This document shows, piece by piece, positions 26,650-34,342 of a stretch of DNA of 64,000 nucleotides. Source of the stretch: Nocardioides halotolerans DSM 19273 (GTDB lineage Bacteria > Actinomycetota > Actinomycetes > Propionibacteriales > Nocardioidaceae); NCBI RefSeq assembly GCF_000422805.1, contig NZ_AUGT01000020.1:1-64000 (forward strand), given 5' to 3'. Each line of letters begins with the position of its first letter. Positions within the stretch are counted from its first letter, which is position 1. The notes under the pieces are model-generated. The model did no database searches. It worked only from the letters and a program-made list of their open reading frames with translations, and was not told where the DNA came from. The position numbers and the translations under genes are program-made.

Positions 26650-28095
26650 TCAGGGCCGGCCGGCGCTGGTCCGGTCGAGCGGGACGAAGTCCACCTTCTC
26701 GCGCACGCCGCAGTCGGGGCAGCACCAGGTGTCGGGCACGTCCTTCCAGGCGGTGCCGGCCGCGAAGCCCTCGTGCTCGTCACCGGCCTCGACCTCGTAG
26801 ACGTAGCCGCAGCCCGGGCACTGCGCGGCCAGCACCTCGACCTCGGCCGCCTGGGCCGCCGAGAGCTCGCCGGTCGGGACCAGCTCGTCGTGCGCCGGCG
26901 GGGGGTACGCCGCCAGCACCTTGTCGCGCTTGCGGGGCGAGATGTTGGCCCGGCTCAGGTCGCCGTCGAAGTGCGCGAGGACGCGAGGGTCCATCACCCG
27001 CCGCCAGATCGCGGGCACGATCGAGAGCACGATCATCCCGGCGTACCCGGTCGGCAGCACCGGCGACTCCTCGTAGTCGCGGAGCGTCTGGTAGCGCCGC
27101 GTCGGGTTCGCGTGGTGGTCGCTGTGCCGCTGCAGGTGGTAGAGCAGCACGTTGGTCGCGATGTTGTTGGAGTTCCAGGAGTGCGAGGGGTCGACGCGCT
27201 CGTAGCGCTGGCGCTCGCCGACGCCGACCTTCTGCCGGAGCATGCCGTAGTGCTCCATGTAGTTGACGACCTCGAGCAGCGAGAAGCCGACGACGGCCTG
27301 GATCACGAGGTAGGGGAGGATCTCGAGCCCCAGCCAGGCGACCAGCGCACCCCACAGCACCAGCGACATCACCCACGCGTTGAGCACGTCGTTGCCGAGG
27401 CGGAACGGGTGCTGCTTCTTGCGGGCGTAGCGACGCTTCTCGATGCGCCACGCGCTCCTGAGCGAGCCGACCACGGTGCGCGGCCAGAACGCGTAGAAGC
27501 TCTCGCCGACCCGGCTGCTCGCGGGGTCCTCGGGGGTCGCCACCCGGACGTGGTGGCCGCGGTTGTGCTCGATGTAGAAGTGGCCGTAGAAGCTCTGCGC
27601 CAGCGCGATCTTCGACAGCCAGCGCTCGTGGCTCTCCTTCTTGTGGCCGAGCTCGTGGGCGGTGTTGATGCCGATGCCGCCGATGCAGCCGATCGAGACC
27701 GCGAGGCCGACCTTGGCCCACAGCGGGATCTCGCCGGCGCCGAACGGGTCGCCGCGGGCGATGAGGTACATCGCGGCGACGAACCCGACGTACTGGATCG
27801 GCAGGAACAGGTAGGTGATCCAGCGGTAGTAGCGGTCCTTCTCCAGCGCCTCGATCACGTCGTCGGGCGGGTTGGACCGGTCGAGGCCCGCGACCAGGTC
27901 GATGGCCGGGACGACCACCAGGATCACCACCGGGCCGATCCAGAACAGGCCGGGCCAGCCGGTGGCCCGCCACCCGGCGTAGCCGAGGAAGAACAGGCTC
28001 GGGACGACGAGACCGATCAGCCACAGGTAGCGCTTCGGGTCCCGCCACTCCGCGGTCGAGCCGGCCGGGATCGTCGTGTTCGCGATGGTGTCCAT
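26650..28095 (-). CDS. alkB: Alkane 1-monooxygenase fused to rubredoxin
   Basis: A 481-residue integral-membrane diiron hydroxylase for medium/long-chain n-alkanes. The His boxes are HELGHKKE, HNRGHH and HSDHH, with the NYMEHYGM (HYG) motif, within about six helices. The C-terminal 65 residues are a complete rubredoxin: CPGCGYVYEVEAGDE ... WCCPDCGVREKVDFVPL (two CxxC pairs), which carries electrons straight to the diiron site. Such AlkB-Rd fusions are known in actinomycetes such as Dietzia. The ATG at 28095 is chosen because GGGGAG lies eight bases upstream; 28110 is an alternative. No rubredoxin reductase is nearby. Confidence 0.93.
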   Translation of the reverse strand: MDTIANTTIPAGSTAEWRDPKRYLWLIGLVVPSLFFLGYAGWRATGWPGLFWIGPVVILVVVPAIDLVAGLDRSNPPDDVIEALEKDRYYRWITYLFLPIQYVGFVAAMYLIARGDPFGAGEIPLWAKVGLAVSIGCIGGIGINTAHELGHKKESHERWLSKIALAQSFYGHFYIEHNRGHHVRVATPEDPASSRVGESFYAFWPRTVVGSLRSAWRIEKRRYARKKQHPFRLGNDVLNAWVMSLVLWGALVAWLGLEILPYLVIQAVVGFSLLEVVNYMEHYGMLRQKVGVGERQRYERVDPSHSWNSNNIATNVLLYHLQRHSDHHANPTRRYQTLRDYEESPVLPTGYAGMIVLSIVPAIWRRVMDPRVLAHFDGDLSRANISPRKRDKVLAAYPPPAHDELVPTGELSAAQAAEVEVLAAQCPGCGYVYEVEAGDEHEGFAAGTAWKDVPDTWCCPDCGVREKVDFVPLDRTSAGRP

Positions 28096-28116
28096 GCGTG
28101 GTCTCCCCATGAGCGG

Positions 28117-28153
28117 TTTACAAAACCATAGGGAATGTAAAGCGGTCTGGCAA
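28117..28153 (-). promoter_or_regulatory. alkB promoter with overlapping TTTACA/TGTAAA dyad
   Basis: On the minus strand TTGCCA (28153-28148) and TATGGT (28130-28125) are 17 bases apart. The inverted arms TTTACA (28117-28122) and TGTAAA (28136-28141), 13 bases apart, straddle the -10 and the spacer. A 25-bp dyad over the core promoter is a typical TetR operator; the alkB-linked TetR is the obvious candidate. Confidence 0.6.
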
Positions 28154-28191
28154 GGGTCGTGTCCACGTCGGCGCAGCCGCCGCCACCGCGG

Positions 28192-29061
28192 TCAGTCCAG
28201 CGGCGCGCCGTGCTCGGGCAGGTCGACTGCCTCGGCGGGGTCGACCAGGCAGGTCCGGCAGAAGTTGATGCCGAACGGCGTGAGGTGGATCGAGCGCCGG
28301 ACCAGCTTGGCGAAGCGCACCGAGTGCATGGCCTCGAGCACGTCGGGCTGGGCCTCGAGCACCTGGTACTCCATCGGGTCCTCGACCTGCTCGCTGGAGA
28401 ACCACACGAGGCCGAGCCGGAACAGGTTGTTGAGGTAGGCCGGCACCTCGTCGACGTACCTCACGCCGGCCCGCGCGCCGATCATCGTGAGCCCCGACGC
28501 CACCAGGGTCGAGCTGACCATGCCGACCGGTCCGCCCGTCCGGACGTCGACGGCGGGCTGCGGGCCGTCGTGCAGCATCAGCACCAGGATGCGCGCCTCG
28601 TCGGGGGCGAGGTCGTCGAGGATCCGGACGTACGCCGGGTGCGGCTCCTCGTCGCTCCACACGTCGCGCGAGCGCTCGAGCAGCTCCTCGCCGCGCTCAC
28701 GCAGGGTGGGTTCGCGCTCCGGCGGCGCCGACGGAGGCGGGTCGGGGATCACCGTCGCGAGCGCGGCACCGCCCTCGAGCAGGGCCTGCGACACGGGGAC
28801 GCCCTCGGCGATCGCGCGGGCGACGTCGGAGATCGTCCGGGTCGCGAGCGAGACGTCCTCGGCGACCTCGTGGATCAGCTCCTCGGCGGCCTTCCGGTCG
28901 GAGAGCGCCCGGGCGAGCAGCCGCCCGGAGCGGACGTAGGACCCCGCCGTCCACGCCACCGACCGCGCGGTCGTCTCCGCGACGATCCGCGCGAGGCCGG
29001 GCAGCTCGTCGGTGGACCCGACCCAGCGGTTGAGCTGGGTGCCGCGCTGCCACTCGTTCAC
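28192..29061 (-). CDS. Abi-alpha/DUF4393-type protein
   Basis: A 289-residue protein. The N-terminal half is helical (GLARIVAETTARSVAWTAGSYVRSGRLLARAL); the C-terminal domain has HPAYVRILDDLAPDEARILVLMLHDGPQPAVDVR, AGVRYVDEVPAYLNNLFRLGLVWFSSEQVEDPMEYQVLEAQPDVLEA and RRSIHLTPFGINFC, which I recognise as the actinobacterial Abi-alpha (DUF4393) pattern. The family name comes from phage-abortive-infection relatives, but a defence role here is unproven. The GTG at 29061 overlaps the DUF445 stop by four bases, so the two proteins are translated together. Confidence 0.72.
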   Translation of the reverse strand: MNEWQRGTQLNRWVGSTDELPGLARIVAETTARSVAWTAGSYVRSGRLLARALSDRKAAEELIHEVAEDVSLATRTISDVARAIAEGVPVSQALLEGGAALATVIPDPPPSAPPEREPTLRERGEELLERSRDVWSDEEPHPAYVRILDDLAPDEARILVLMLHDGPQPAVDVRTGGPVGMVSSTLVASGLTMIGARAGVRYVDEVPAYLNNLFRLGLVWFSSEQVEDPMEYQVLEAQPDVLEAMHSVRFAKLVRRSIHLTPFGINFCRTCLVDPAEAVDLPEHGAPLD

Positions 29062-30389
29062 GAGCCGCCCGCCCCGAAGATCAGCAGGTGCAGCACACCG
29101 CCGCCGAAGCCCATGACCGCGCCGTGCGCGTAGAGCATCCACTCGTCCTCTCGGAACGCCGACCGCATCATCTCGACGAAGTCTGCCGGAGCCAGCTCCT
29201 TGGTGCGCCGGGCGAACAGCTCGCGGATCCGCTCGCCCTGCTGCCGGCCGAACGCCGGGTCGCGCAGCGCCAGGTCGGTGCGGCCCACCGCCTCGACGGC
29301 GATGCCGTCGCGGATCCGGTCGAACTGGCGGCTCCCGACCGCGACCTTGACGACGGGCAGCAGTGGCCCGGCGGCGTCCTCGATGGCCGGGTGCAGCGCG
29401 CGGGCCAGCATCTGCCGGGTGCGGTCGCCGCGCGGTCCGTTCATCAGGAAGTCGCCGATCCGGTCGAGCGTGATCACCTCGTCGGCGATGTTGCGGGCGT
29501 AGACCTCGGCGGCCTCGTCCTGCCGCCGCAGGAAGAGGCCGTGCACCGTGACGCCGAGGACCCGCCTCGGCTCGAGCGGCTCGAAGATCAGCCACATCCC
29601 GAGCTTGTTGGTGATCCAGCCGACCACGATGCCCATCAGCGGGAGCAGCCACCAGAAGCCGAACCAGTGGTCGACGACCGCGACCGGCACGCCGAGCAGG
29701 AACCCGAACACGAACCCGAAGGTCACCATCAGCCGGAGCTCGCGCCGTCCGACCTCGCGGAAGATCGAGACGACCAGGCCGGGGTGCGCCCGGAAGTGCT
29801 CGATCACCATCAGCTTGGGGTCGAGCAGCTGGTCGATGTGCTGGCCGATCTCGTCGGTGATGTTGCGGACGACGGTCGGCAGCTGCGCGTCGACGCGGGT
29901 GACCACCTGCTGCTTGCCCCACGTCGGGAGGTCGCGCCACAGGCGCGGGTGCTCGCGCGACATGATCTCGTCGATGAGCGAGGGCAGGTCGGGCCGGAAC
30001 ACCTCGACGATGTGCCCGGCGATGCGGTCGGGCTCGAGCTGCTCGTAGAAGTCCTTCGGGGTGCCGACCTTGGCGATCACCTTGTCCACCGCGATGGAGC
30101 CCATCTTCGCGGCCCGCGCCGGCACGATGCCCTGCCACCCGACACCGCCGGCGACCAGACCCGGGATCTCCTGCGCCTTGCGCGGCAGCACCCGGGCGAG
30201 CTGCTTCAGCCCGGGCACGGAGAGGCCGTGGAAGCGCTCGGGGCTGAACAGCATCCACAGCCCCGACCAGTTGATCAGCCACCCGACCACGCCGGTGAAG
30301 ACCGGGATGGTGAGGACGTGCAGCCACCCGGCGCCGTCGACGTGCGTGAAGAACCAGTCGACCTGGAGCGTCGTCACGCCGTTCACCAC
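29058..30389 (-). CDS. DUF445 family membrane protein
   Basis: A 443-residue protein with DUF445 (YheB-like) features: the signature appears twice, as VVGWLINWSGLWMLFSP near residue 35 and VVGWITNKLGMWLIFEPLEPRR near residue 265, each within a hydrophobic segment, which suggests internal duplication. Long amphipathic helical regions with charged residues lie between them. A final hydrophobic helix ends the protein (GAVMGFGGGVLHLLIFGAG). The function of DUF445 is unknown. Two consecutive GTG codons (30389 and 30386) could start it. It forms an operon with the Abi-alpha gene. Confidence 0.75.
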   Translation of the reverse strand: MVNGVTTLQVDWFFTHVDGAGWLHVLTIPVFTGVVGWLINWSGLWMLFSPERFHGLSVPGLKQLARVLPRKAQEIPGLVAGGVGWQGIVPARAAKMGSIAVDKVIAKVGTPKDFYEQLEPDRIAGHIVEVFRPDLPSLIDEIMSREHPRLWRDLPTWGKQQVVTRVDAQLPTVVRNITDEIGQHIDQLLDPKLMVIEHFRAHPGLVVSIFREVGRRELRLMVTFGFVFGFLLGVPVAVVDHWFGFWWLLPLMGIVVGWITNKLGMWLIFEPLEPRRVLGVTVHGLFLRRQDEAAEVYARNIADEVITLDRIGDFLMNGPRGDRTRQMLARALHPAIEDAAGPLLPVVKVAVGSRQFDRIRDGIAVEAVGRTDLALRDPAFGRQQGERIRELFARRTKELAPADFVEMMRSAFREDEWMLYAHGAVMGFGGGVLHLLIFGAGGS

Positions 30390-30456
30390 CTCGTCGGGTC
30401 CGCCGTCACGAGGAGAACGGCGCGCGGCCCCGAAAGGTCACTCGCGGTGACCGGGG

Positions 30457-31335
30457 TCAGCGGTGCAGGTGCGGGAGGTGGGCCCGGTCGCGCGCGAGCT
30501 GGGCCGCCTCGTGGAAGGCGCGCGAGACGTACTCGGGGACCTTGAGCCCGCGGTGCCTCGCCCAGAGGAGCTCCTTCTCGACCCGGGAGATCTGGGCGGC
30601 GAAGTCGTCGGAGTCCTCGCCGATGCCGAGGGTCGCCATCACGTCGCCGAAGTCGGCCTTCTGGCTGGGGTTGTTGGCACCGACGGGGGCGAACGACGCC
30701 TTGCGCATGAAGCGCACGAGCCAGCGCTGCCACCCGGACAGCTCGTGCCAGAGGGCGCGGGCCGAGAGCTGGTAGAAGACGTAGTGCCCCGGCTCCTGCC
30801 GCTTGATCTGGCCGATCACCGTGTGGGCGATGGCGTTCTCGCCCATGTCGAGCATCCCCCGGTGGAGGAGGTTGTAGGCCAGCACGGCGGACCGCTCGGT
30901 GGCCATGCCGGTCAGGTAGTAGAGCATCCGGCAGACGTCCTGGAAGGCGCCGATGTGCGCGAGCGCGCCGAGGATGCGCAGCTTGAGCCCGATCGAGTCG
31001 AGGTCGGCGTCCGCGGGCTCGCGGCCGAGCTGGACCTGCACCTCGTCGAGGATCTTGCCGTGGTGGATCTCCTGGGGCTGCCACACGGCGTAGAACTGCC
31101 GGTCGACCTCGGGCGGGTCGGGCAACATCGTGGTGAGCTCGAGGACGTTGCGGTCGACCTCGAGCTCGACGCGCGCCATGTAGTCGAGGACGTGCCCGAA
31201 GCGCTCGTCGAACGCACGCGGGTCGCGCACGGTGAAGTCGACGGACTCGAGGGGGATCGGCGGGTGCTCGTCGGCCAGCTTCGCGACGTGCTCCGTCAGC
31301 CGCGTGGCGGCGGAAATGGCGTGAGCGCTGGACAC
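30457..31335 (-). CDS. Ferritin-like diiron protein, acyl-ACP-desaturase-related
   Basis: A 292-residue all-helical protein. Candidate iron ligands are Glu in RVELEVDRNVLEL, the EIHH pair in VWQPQEIHHGKILDE, and GENAIAHTVIGQI, spaced as in ferritin-like desaturase folds. Some databases label close relatives 'GTP-binding protein LepA', but there is no P-loop here, so that label looks wrong. It probably oxidises a lipid or thioester, but the substrate is unknown. It diverges from the MFS exporter with only 23 bases between the annotated starts, so one of the two starts may lie further inside. Confidence 0.55.
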   Translation of the reverse strand: MSSAHAISAATRLTEHVAKLADEHPPIPLESVDFTVRDPRAFDERFGHVLDYMARVELEVDRNVLELTTMLPDPPEVDRQFYAVWQPQEIHHGKILDEVQVQLGREPADADLDSIGLKLRILGALAHIGAFQDVCRMLYYLTGMATERSAVLAYNLLHRGMLDMGENAIAHTVIGQIKRQEPGHYVFYQLSARALWHELSGWQRWLVRFMRKASFAPVGANNPSQKADFGDVMATLGIGEDSDDFAAQISRVEKELLWARHRGLKVPEYVSRAFHEAAQLARDRAHLPHLHR

Positions 31336-31358
31336 GGCAGAAGGCTACCTTTCAGGAC

Positions 31359-32804
31359 GTGGTGGATTCGGCGCCGATGGCGGTGCGGATGGGTACTGGT
31401 ACGGGCCGTGCTGTCATTGCTGCTGCAGCGCTCGGCTCGGGCATCGCATTCCTCGACGGGACCGTGGTCAACGTCGCCCTCCGCACCATCGGTGAGGACC
31501 TGGACGCCAGCCTCGCGCAGCTGCAGTGGATCACCAACGGATATTTGCTGTCCCTGGCCAGCCTGATCCTGCTCGGCGGCTCGCTCGGCGACCGGTTCGG
31601 CCGGCGCCGGCTGTTCGTGATCGGCACGGTGTGGTTCGCCGCGGCCTCGCTGGTGTGCGGGATCGCGCCGAACCCCGAGGTGCTCATCGCGGCCCGGGTG
31701 CTGCAGGGCATCGGCGGCGCGCTGCTGACGCCGGGGAGCCTGGCGATGATCCAGGGGGCGTTCACCCACGAGGACCGCGCTCCGGCGATCGGCGCCTGGT
31801 CGGGGCTCACCAGCGTGTCCGGTGCGGTCGGCCCCTTCCTGGGTGGCGGCCTGGTCGACTACGCCAGTTGGCGGTGGATCTTCCTCATCAACCTGCCGCT
31901 CGCCGCGGTCACGGTCTTCATCGCGATGCGGTGGGTGCCGGAGACCCGCGACCCCCACGCCCCGAGCCACTTCGACCTCACCGGCGCGGTGCTCGCGGCG
32001 GCGGCGCTCGGCGGGGCGACGTACGCCCTCATCGAGTGGGGCGGCACCTCTGCCTGGGTGGCGGTGGCGGTCGGGGTCCTGGCCGGCGTTGCGTTCGTGG
32101 TCGTCGAGGGCCGCGAGCGGATGCCGATGCTGCCGCTGGGCATCTTCCGCGACCGGACCTTCAGCGCGGCCAACGCGATGACCCTGCTCGTCTACGGCGC
32201 CCTCGGGGCGATGGGCTTCTTCGTCACCATCGAGCTGCAGACGGTGAGCGGGTACGGCGCGCTGGCGGCGGGTGCGGCGTTCATCCCGGCGACGCTGCTG
32301 ATGCTCGCGTTCGCGTCGTACGCCGGCCGGCTGGGCGTGCGCATCGGCCCGCGGATCCCGATGACGTTCGGCCCGCTGGTGATGGCGGTCGGCGTGCTGC
32401 TCTACCTGCGGATCGACTCCGACCCCTCCTATCTGCTCGACGTGCTGCCGGGGGTCCTCGTCTTCGGTGTCGGCATCACGCTGATGGTGGCGCCGCTGAC
32501 GGCCACGGTGCTCGCCGCGGCGCCCGACGAGCACGCCGGCGTGGCGAGCGGCGTCAACAACGCGGTGGCCCGGGCGGGGGCGCTGCTCGCGGTCGCCGCG
32601 CTGCCGGTCGCGGTCGGCCTGCACGGGGAGGAGTACGCCGTCCCGTCGGCGTTCGACGACGCCTTCCGGATGGCGATGATGGTGTGCGCGGCGCTCCTGG
32701 CCATCGGTGGTGTGCTGTCGTGGCTGACCGTCCGCTCGACGGTGCTCGAGCCCGCCGGTGACCCGGTCGCCGGGACCCTCGACGGGGGCGCGCCGGGGGA
32801 CTAG
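31359..32804 (+). CDS. DHA2-family MFS multidrug exporter (14 helices)
   Basis: A 481-residue drug:H+ antiporter with about fourteen helices. Signatures: GSGIAFLDGTVVNVALRTIGEDLDASLAQLQWITNGYLLSLA (helix 1 and motif D1), GGSLGDRFGRRRLFVIG (motif A), ARVLQGIGGALLTPGSLAMI (motif B) and SGAVGPFLGGGLVDYASWRWIFLINLP (motif C). The EmrB/QacA subfamily exports toxic hydrophobic compounds. The annotated start is GTG 31359; ATG 31377 is an alternative. A TACCTT just seven bases before the GTG could be a -10 for a leaderless transcript. Confidence 0.9.
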   Translation: MVDSAPMAVRMGTGTGRAVIAAAALGSGIAFLDGTVVNVALRTIGEDLDASLAQLQWITNGYLLSLASLILLGGSLGDRFGRRRLFVIGTVWFAAASLVCGIAPNPEVLIAARVLQGIGGALLTPGSLAMIQGAFTHEDRAPAIGAWSGLTSVSGAVGPFLGGGLVDYASWRWIFLINLPLAAVTVFIAMRWVPETRDPHAPSHFDLTGAVLAAAALGGATYALIEWGGTSAWVAVAVGVLAGVAFVVVEGRERMPMLPLGIFRDRTFSAANAMTLLVYGALGAMGFFVTIELQTVSGYGALAAGAAFIPATLLMLAFASYAGRLGVRIGPRIPMTFGPLVMAVGVLLYLRIDSDPSYLLDVLPGVLVFGVGITLMVAPLTATVLAAAPDEHAGVASGVNNAVARAGALLAVAALPVAVGLHGEEYAVPSAFDDAFRMAMMVCAALLAIGGVLSWLTVRSTVLEPAGDPVAGTLDGGAPGD

Positions 32805-32838
32805 GCTCGGGCTCACCCGGTGCGCATCACGAAACAGG

Positions 32839-32854
32839 ATGCACAATGCGCAAC
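32839..32854. promoter_or_regulatory. Candidate IclR operator at MTHFR start
   Basis: ATGCACAATGCGCAAC matches 13 of 16 bases of TTGCACGATACGCAAC (50710-50725, upstream of the dimethylglycine dehydrogenase) and is close to TTGCATGATACGCAAC (43041-43056, upstream of betB). It overlaps the MTHFR start codon (32846), so binding would block initiation. Confidence 0.5.
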
Positions 32855-33700
32855 AAGTCCCAGGCGACGGCCACGATGGTGCGGCTGCTCGAGAACGCGC
32901 GCTACGAGGTGCTCCCGACCGCCTCGATCGAGGCGACGATCCTCGACCACGTCGAGCCGGGCACGACCCTCACGGTCACGGCCTCGCCGAGCAAGGGGCT
33001 CGAGGCGACGCTCGACCTGACCGAGCGGCTGACCCGGCACGGCTACGTCGCCGTACCCCACCTCGCCGCCCGGATGATCCGCGACCGCGCCGAGCTCACC
33101 GAGATCTGCGAGCGGCTGACCGGCATCGGGATCGAGCGCATCTTCGTGCCGGGCGGCGACGCCGACGAGCCCGGCGCCTACCCCGACGCGCTCTCGCTGC
33201 TCGAGGACCTCACCGAGCTCGGGCGCCCGTTCGCGCACGTCGGCATCACCGGCTACCCCGAGTCGCACCCGACGATCAGCGACGACCTCACCATCCAGTC
33301 GATGTGGGACAAGCGCCGCTTCGCGACCCACGTGGTGAGCAACCTGACCTTCGACCCGGAGGTGCTCGCGACCTGGGTCGGCCGGATGCGCAAGCGCGGG
33401 ATCACCATGCCGCTGCTGCTCGGCATCCCCGGCCCGGTCGAGCGCACCAAGCTCCTCGCCATGGCGACCAAGATCGGGGTGGGGGAGTCGACGCGGTTCC
33501 TCGCCAAGCACAAGGGCACCTTCGCGCGGCTCGCCGCGCCCGGCGGCTTCACCGGCGAGCGGTTCCTCGAGAAGGTCGCGCCGGCGCTCGCCCCGCCCGA
33601 GAGCCTGGTCGAGGGCCTGCACGTCTTCACGTTCAACCAGGTCCCGGCCACGGTCGAGTGGCGGCGCACGTTGCTCGACCGGCTGAGTGCCCGGGTGTAG
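32846..33700 (+). CDS. Methylenetetrahydrofolate reductase-like protein
   Basis: A 284-residue TIM-barrel protein of the MTHFR family. Visible blocks include TTLTVTASPSKGLEATLDLTERL, GYVAVPHLAARMI, IERIFVPGGDADEPG and GITGYPESHPTIS, the standard folate/FAD-binding landmarks. It interconverts 5-methyl- and 5,10-methylene-THF. In this setting it would probably work in the oxidative direction, taking the methyl group delivered by the corrinoid system toward formate, rather than feeding methionine synthesis; that direction is inferred from context. Relatives next to demethylation genes are known in aerobic betaine degraders. CAGGA lies seven bases before the ATG. Confidence 0.8.
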   Translation: MRNKSQATATMVRLLENARYEVLPTASIEATILDHVEPGTTLTVTASPSKGLEATLDLTERLTRHGYVAVPHLAARMIRDRAELTEICERLTGIGIERIFVPGGDADEPGAYPDALSLLEDLTELGRPFAHVGITGYPESHPTISDDLTIQSMWDKRRFATHVVSNLTFDPEVLATWVGRMRKRGITMPLLLGIPGPVERTKLLAMATKIGVGESTRFLAKHKGTFARLAAPGGFTGERFLEKVAPALAPPESLVEGLHVFTFNQVPATVEWRRTLLDRLSARV

Positions 33701-33716
33701 GTCCGGTCCCAACTAA

Positions 33717-33748
33717 GACCGATTCAGCGCAAAGGCGCCGAATCGGTC
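33717..33748. terminator. Bidirectional terminator hairpin between convergent genes
   Basis: GACCGATTCAGCGC (33717-33730) pairs with GCGCCGAATCGGTC (33735-33748) with one mismatch and a four-base AAAG loop. It lies between the MTHFR stop and the DUF1638 stop; the latter stop codon is inside the left arm. It probably ends both transcripts. Confidence 0.65.
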
Positions 33749-34341
33749 CCGGCGGCGGACCCGCCGAGCAGGGCCTCGAGCGCGGCCTCGAGCCGGCGAT
33801 GACCGGTCTCGACGACGGTGAGGGGGAGGCCGAGGGTCGCGGCGGCGCCGTCGGCGAGGGCGCGCAGCTCGGGGGTCGGGTCCTGGGCGAGCCACACCGC
33901 GCGCGTGTAGTGGCGGAAGTAGTCCTCACGCAGTTCGGGGTGGCGGTCGAGGCCGAGCTCGCGGACCACGGTGCGTTCGAAGGACCGGACGAGGAAGTCG
34001 GTCAGCAGGTAGGTGCCGGGCTCGTCGTCGAGGAACGACGCCAGCCGCGACTCGCCCGCGAACAGGTCGTAGCAGTGCAGCCCCGGCAGCCGGCGCAGGC
34101 CGAGCTCGGCGCAGACCGCGTCGAGGGCGCCGTAGGTGCCGCAGTCGGCGTACGCCACGGCGACGGTCTCGTGGCACAGCGCCAGTGCACGGGCGAGGTC
34201 GCGCACCTCGTCGGCGATGAGGTGCGGCTGGTTGTGGAGCAGCGGCGGCAGGGGGTGTACGGCGACCGGCCAGCCGCGGCGCTCGACGATCTCAGCCACG
34301 GGCTGGGCGATGGCCCCGCACGCCACCAGCGCCACCGGCAT
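33724..34341 (-). CDS. DUF1638 family protein of corrinoid methyltransferase cluster
   Basis: A 205-residue protein. DUF1638 features: VALVACGAIAQPVAEIVERRGWPVAVHPLPPLLHNQPHLI at the start, AYADCGTYGALDAVCAELGLRRLPGLHCYDLFAG with conserved Cys, His and Asp. The family travels with corrinoid methyltransferases and RACE proteins in anaerobes and aerobes; its role is not established. It follows the RACE gene by a single base, the last gene of the minus-strand operon. The ATG at 34341 is preferred over the serine-rich upstream extension. Confidence 0.82.
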   Translation of the reverse strand: MPVALVACGAIAQPVAEIVERRGWPVAVHPLPPLLHNQPHLIADEVRDLARALALCHETVAVAYADCGTYGALDAVCAELGLRRLPGLHCYDLFAGESRLASFLDDEPGTYLLTDFLVRSFERTVVRELGLDRHPELREDYFRHYTRAVWLAQDPTPELRALADGAAATLGLPLTVVETGHRRLEAALEALLGGSAAGTDSAPLR

Positions 34342-34342
34342 C

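Noticed and set aside
25760..26800. Plus-strand frame of 346 codons over the repeat cluster
   Set aside because: It crosses hairpin repeats and reads antisense to the TetR gene and the end of alkB.
30457..31335. Translation factor LepA
   Set aside because: No GTP-binding P-loop or other G motifs; the protein is helical with ferritin-like Glu/His residues.
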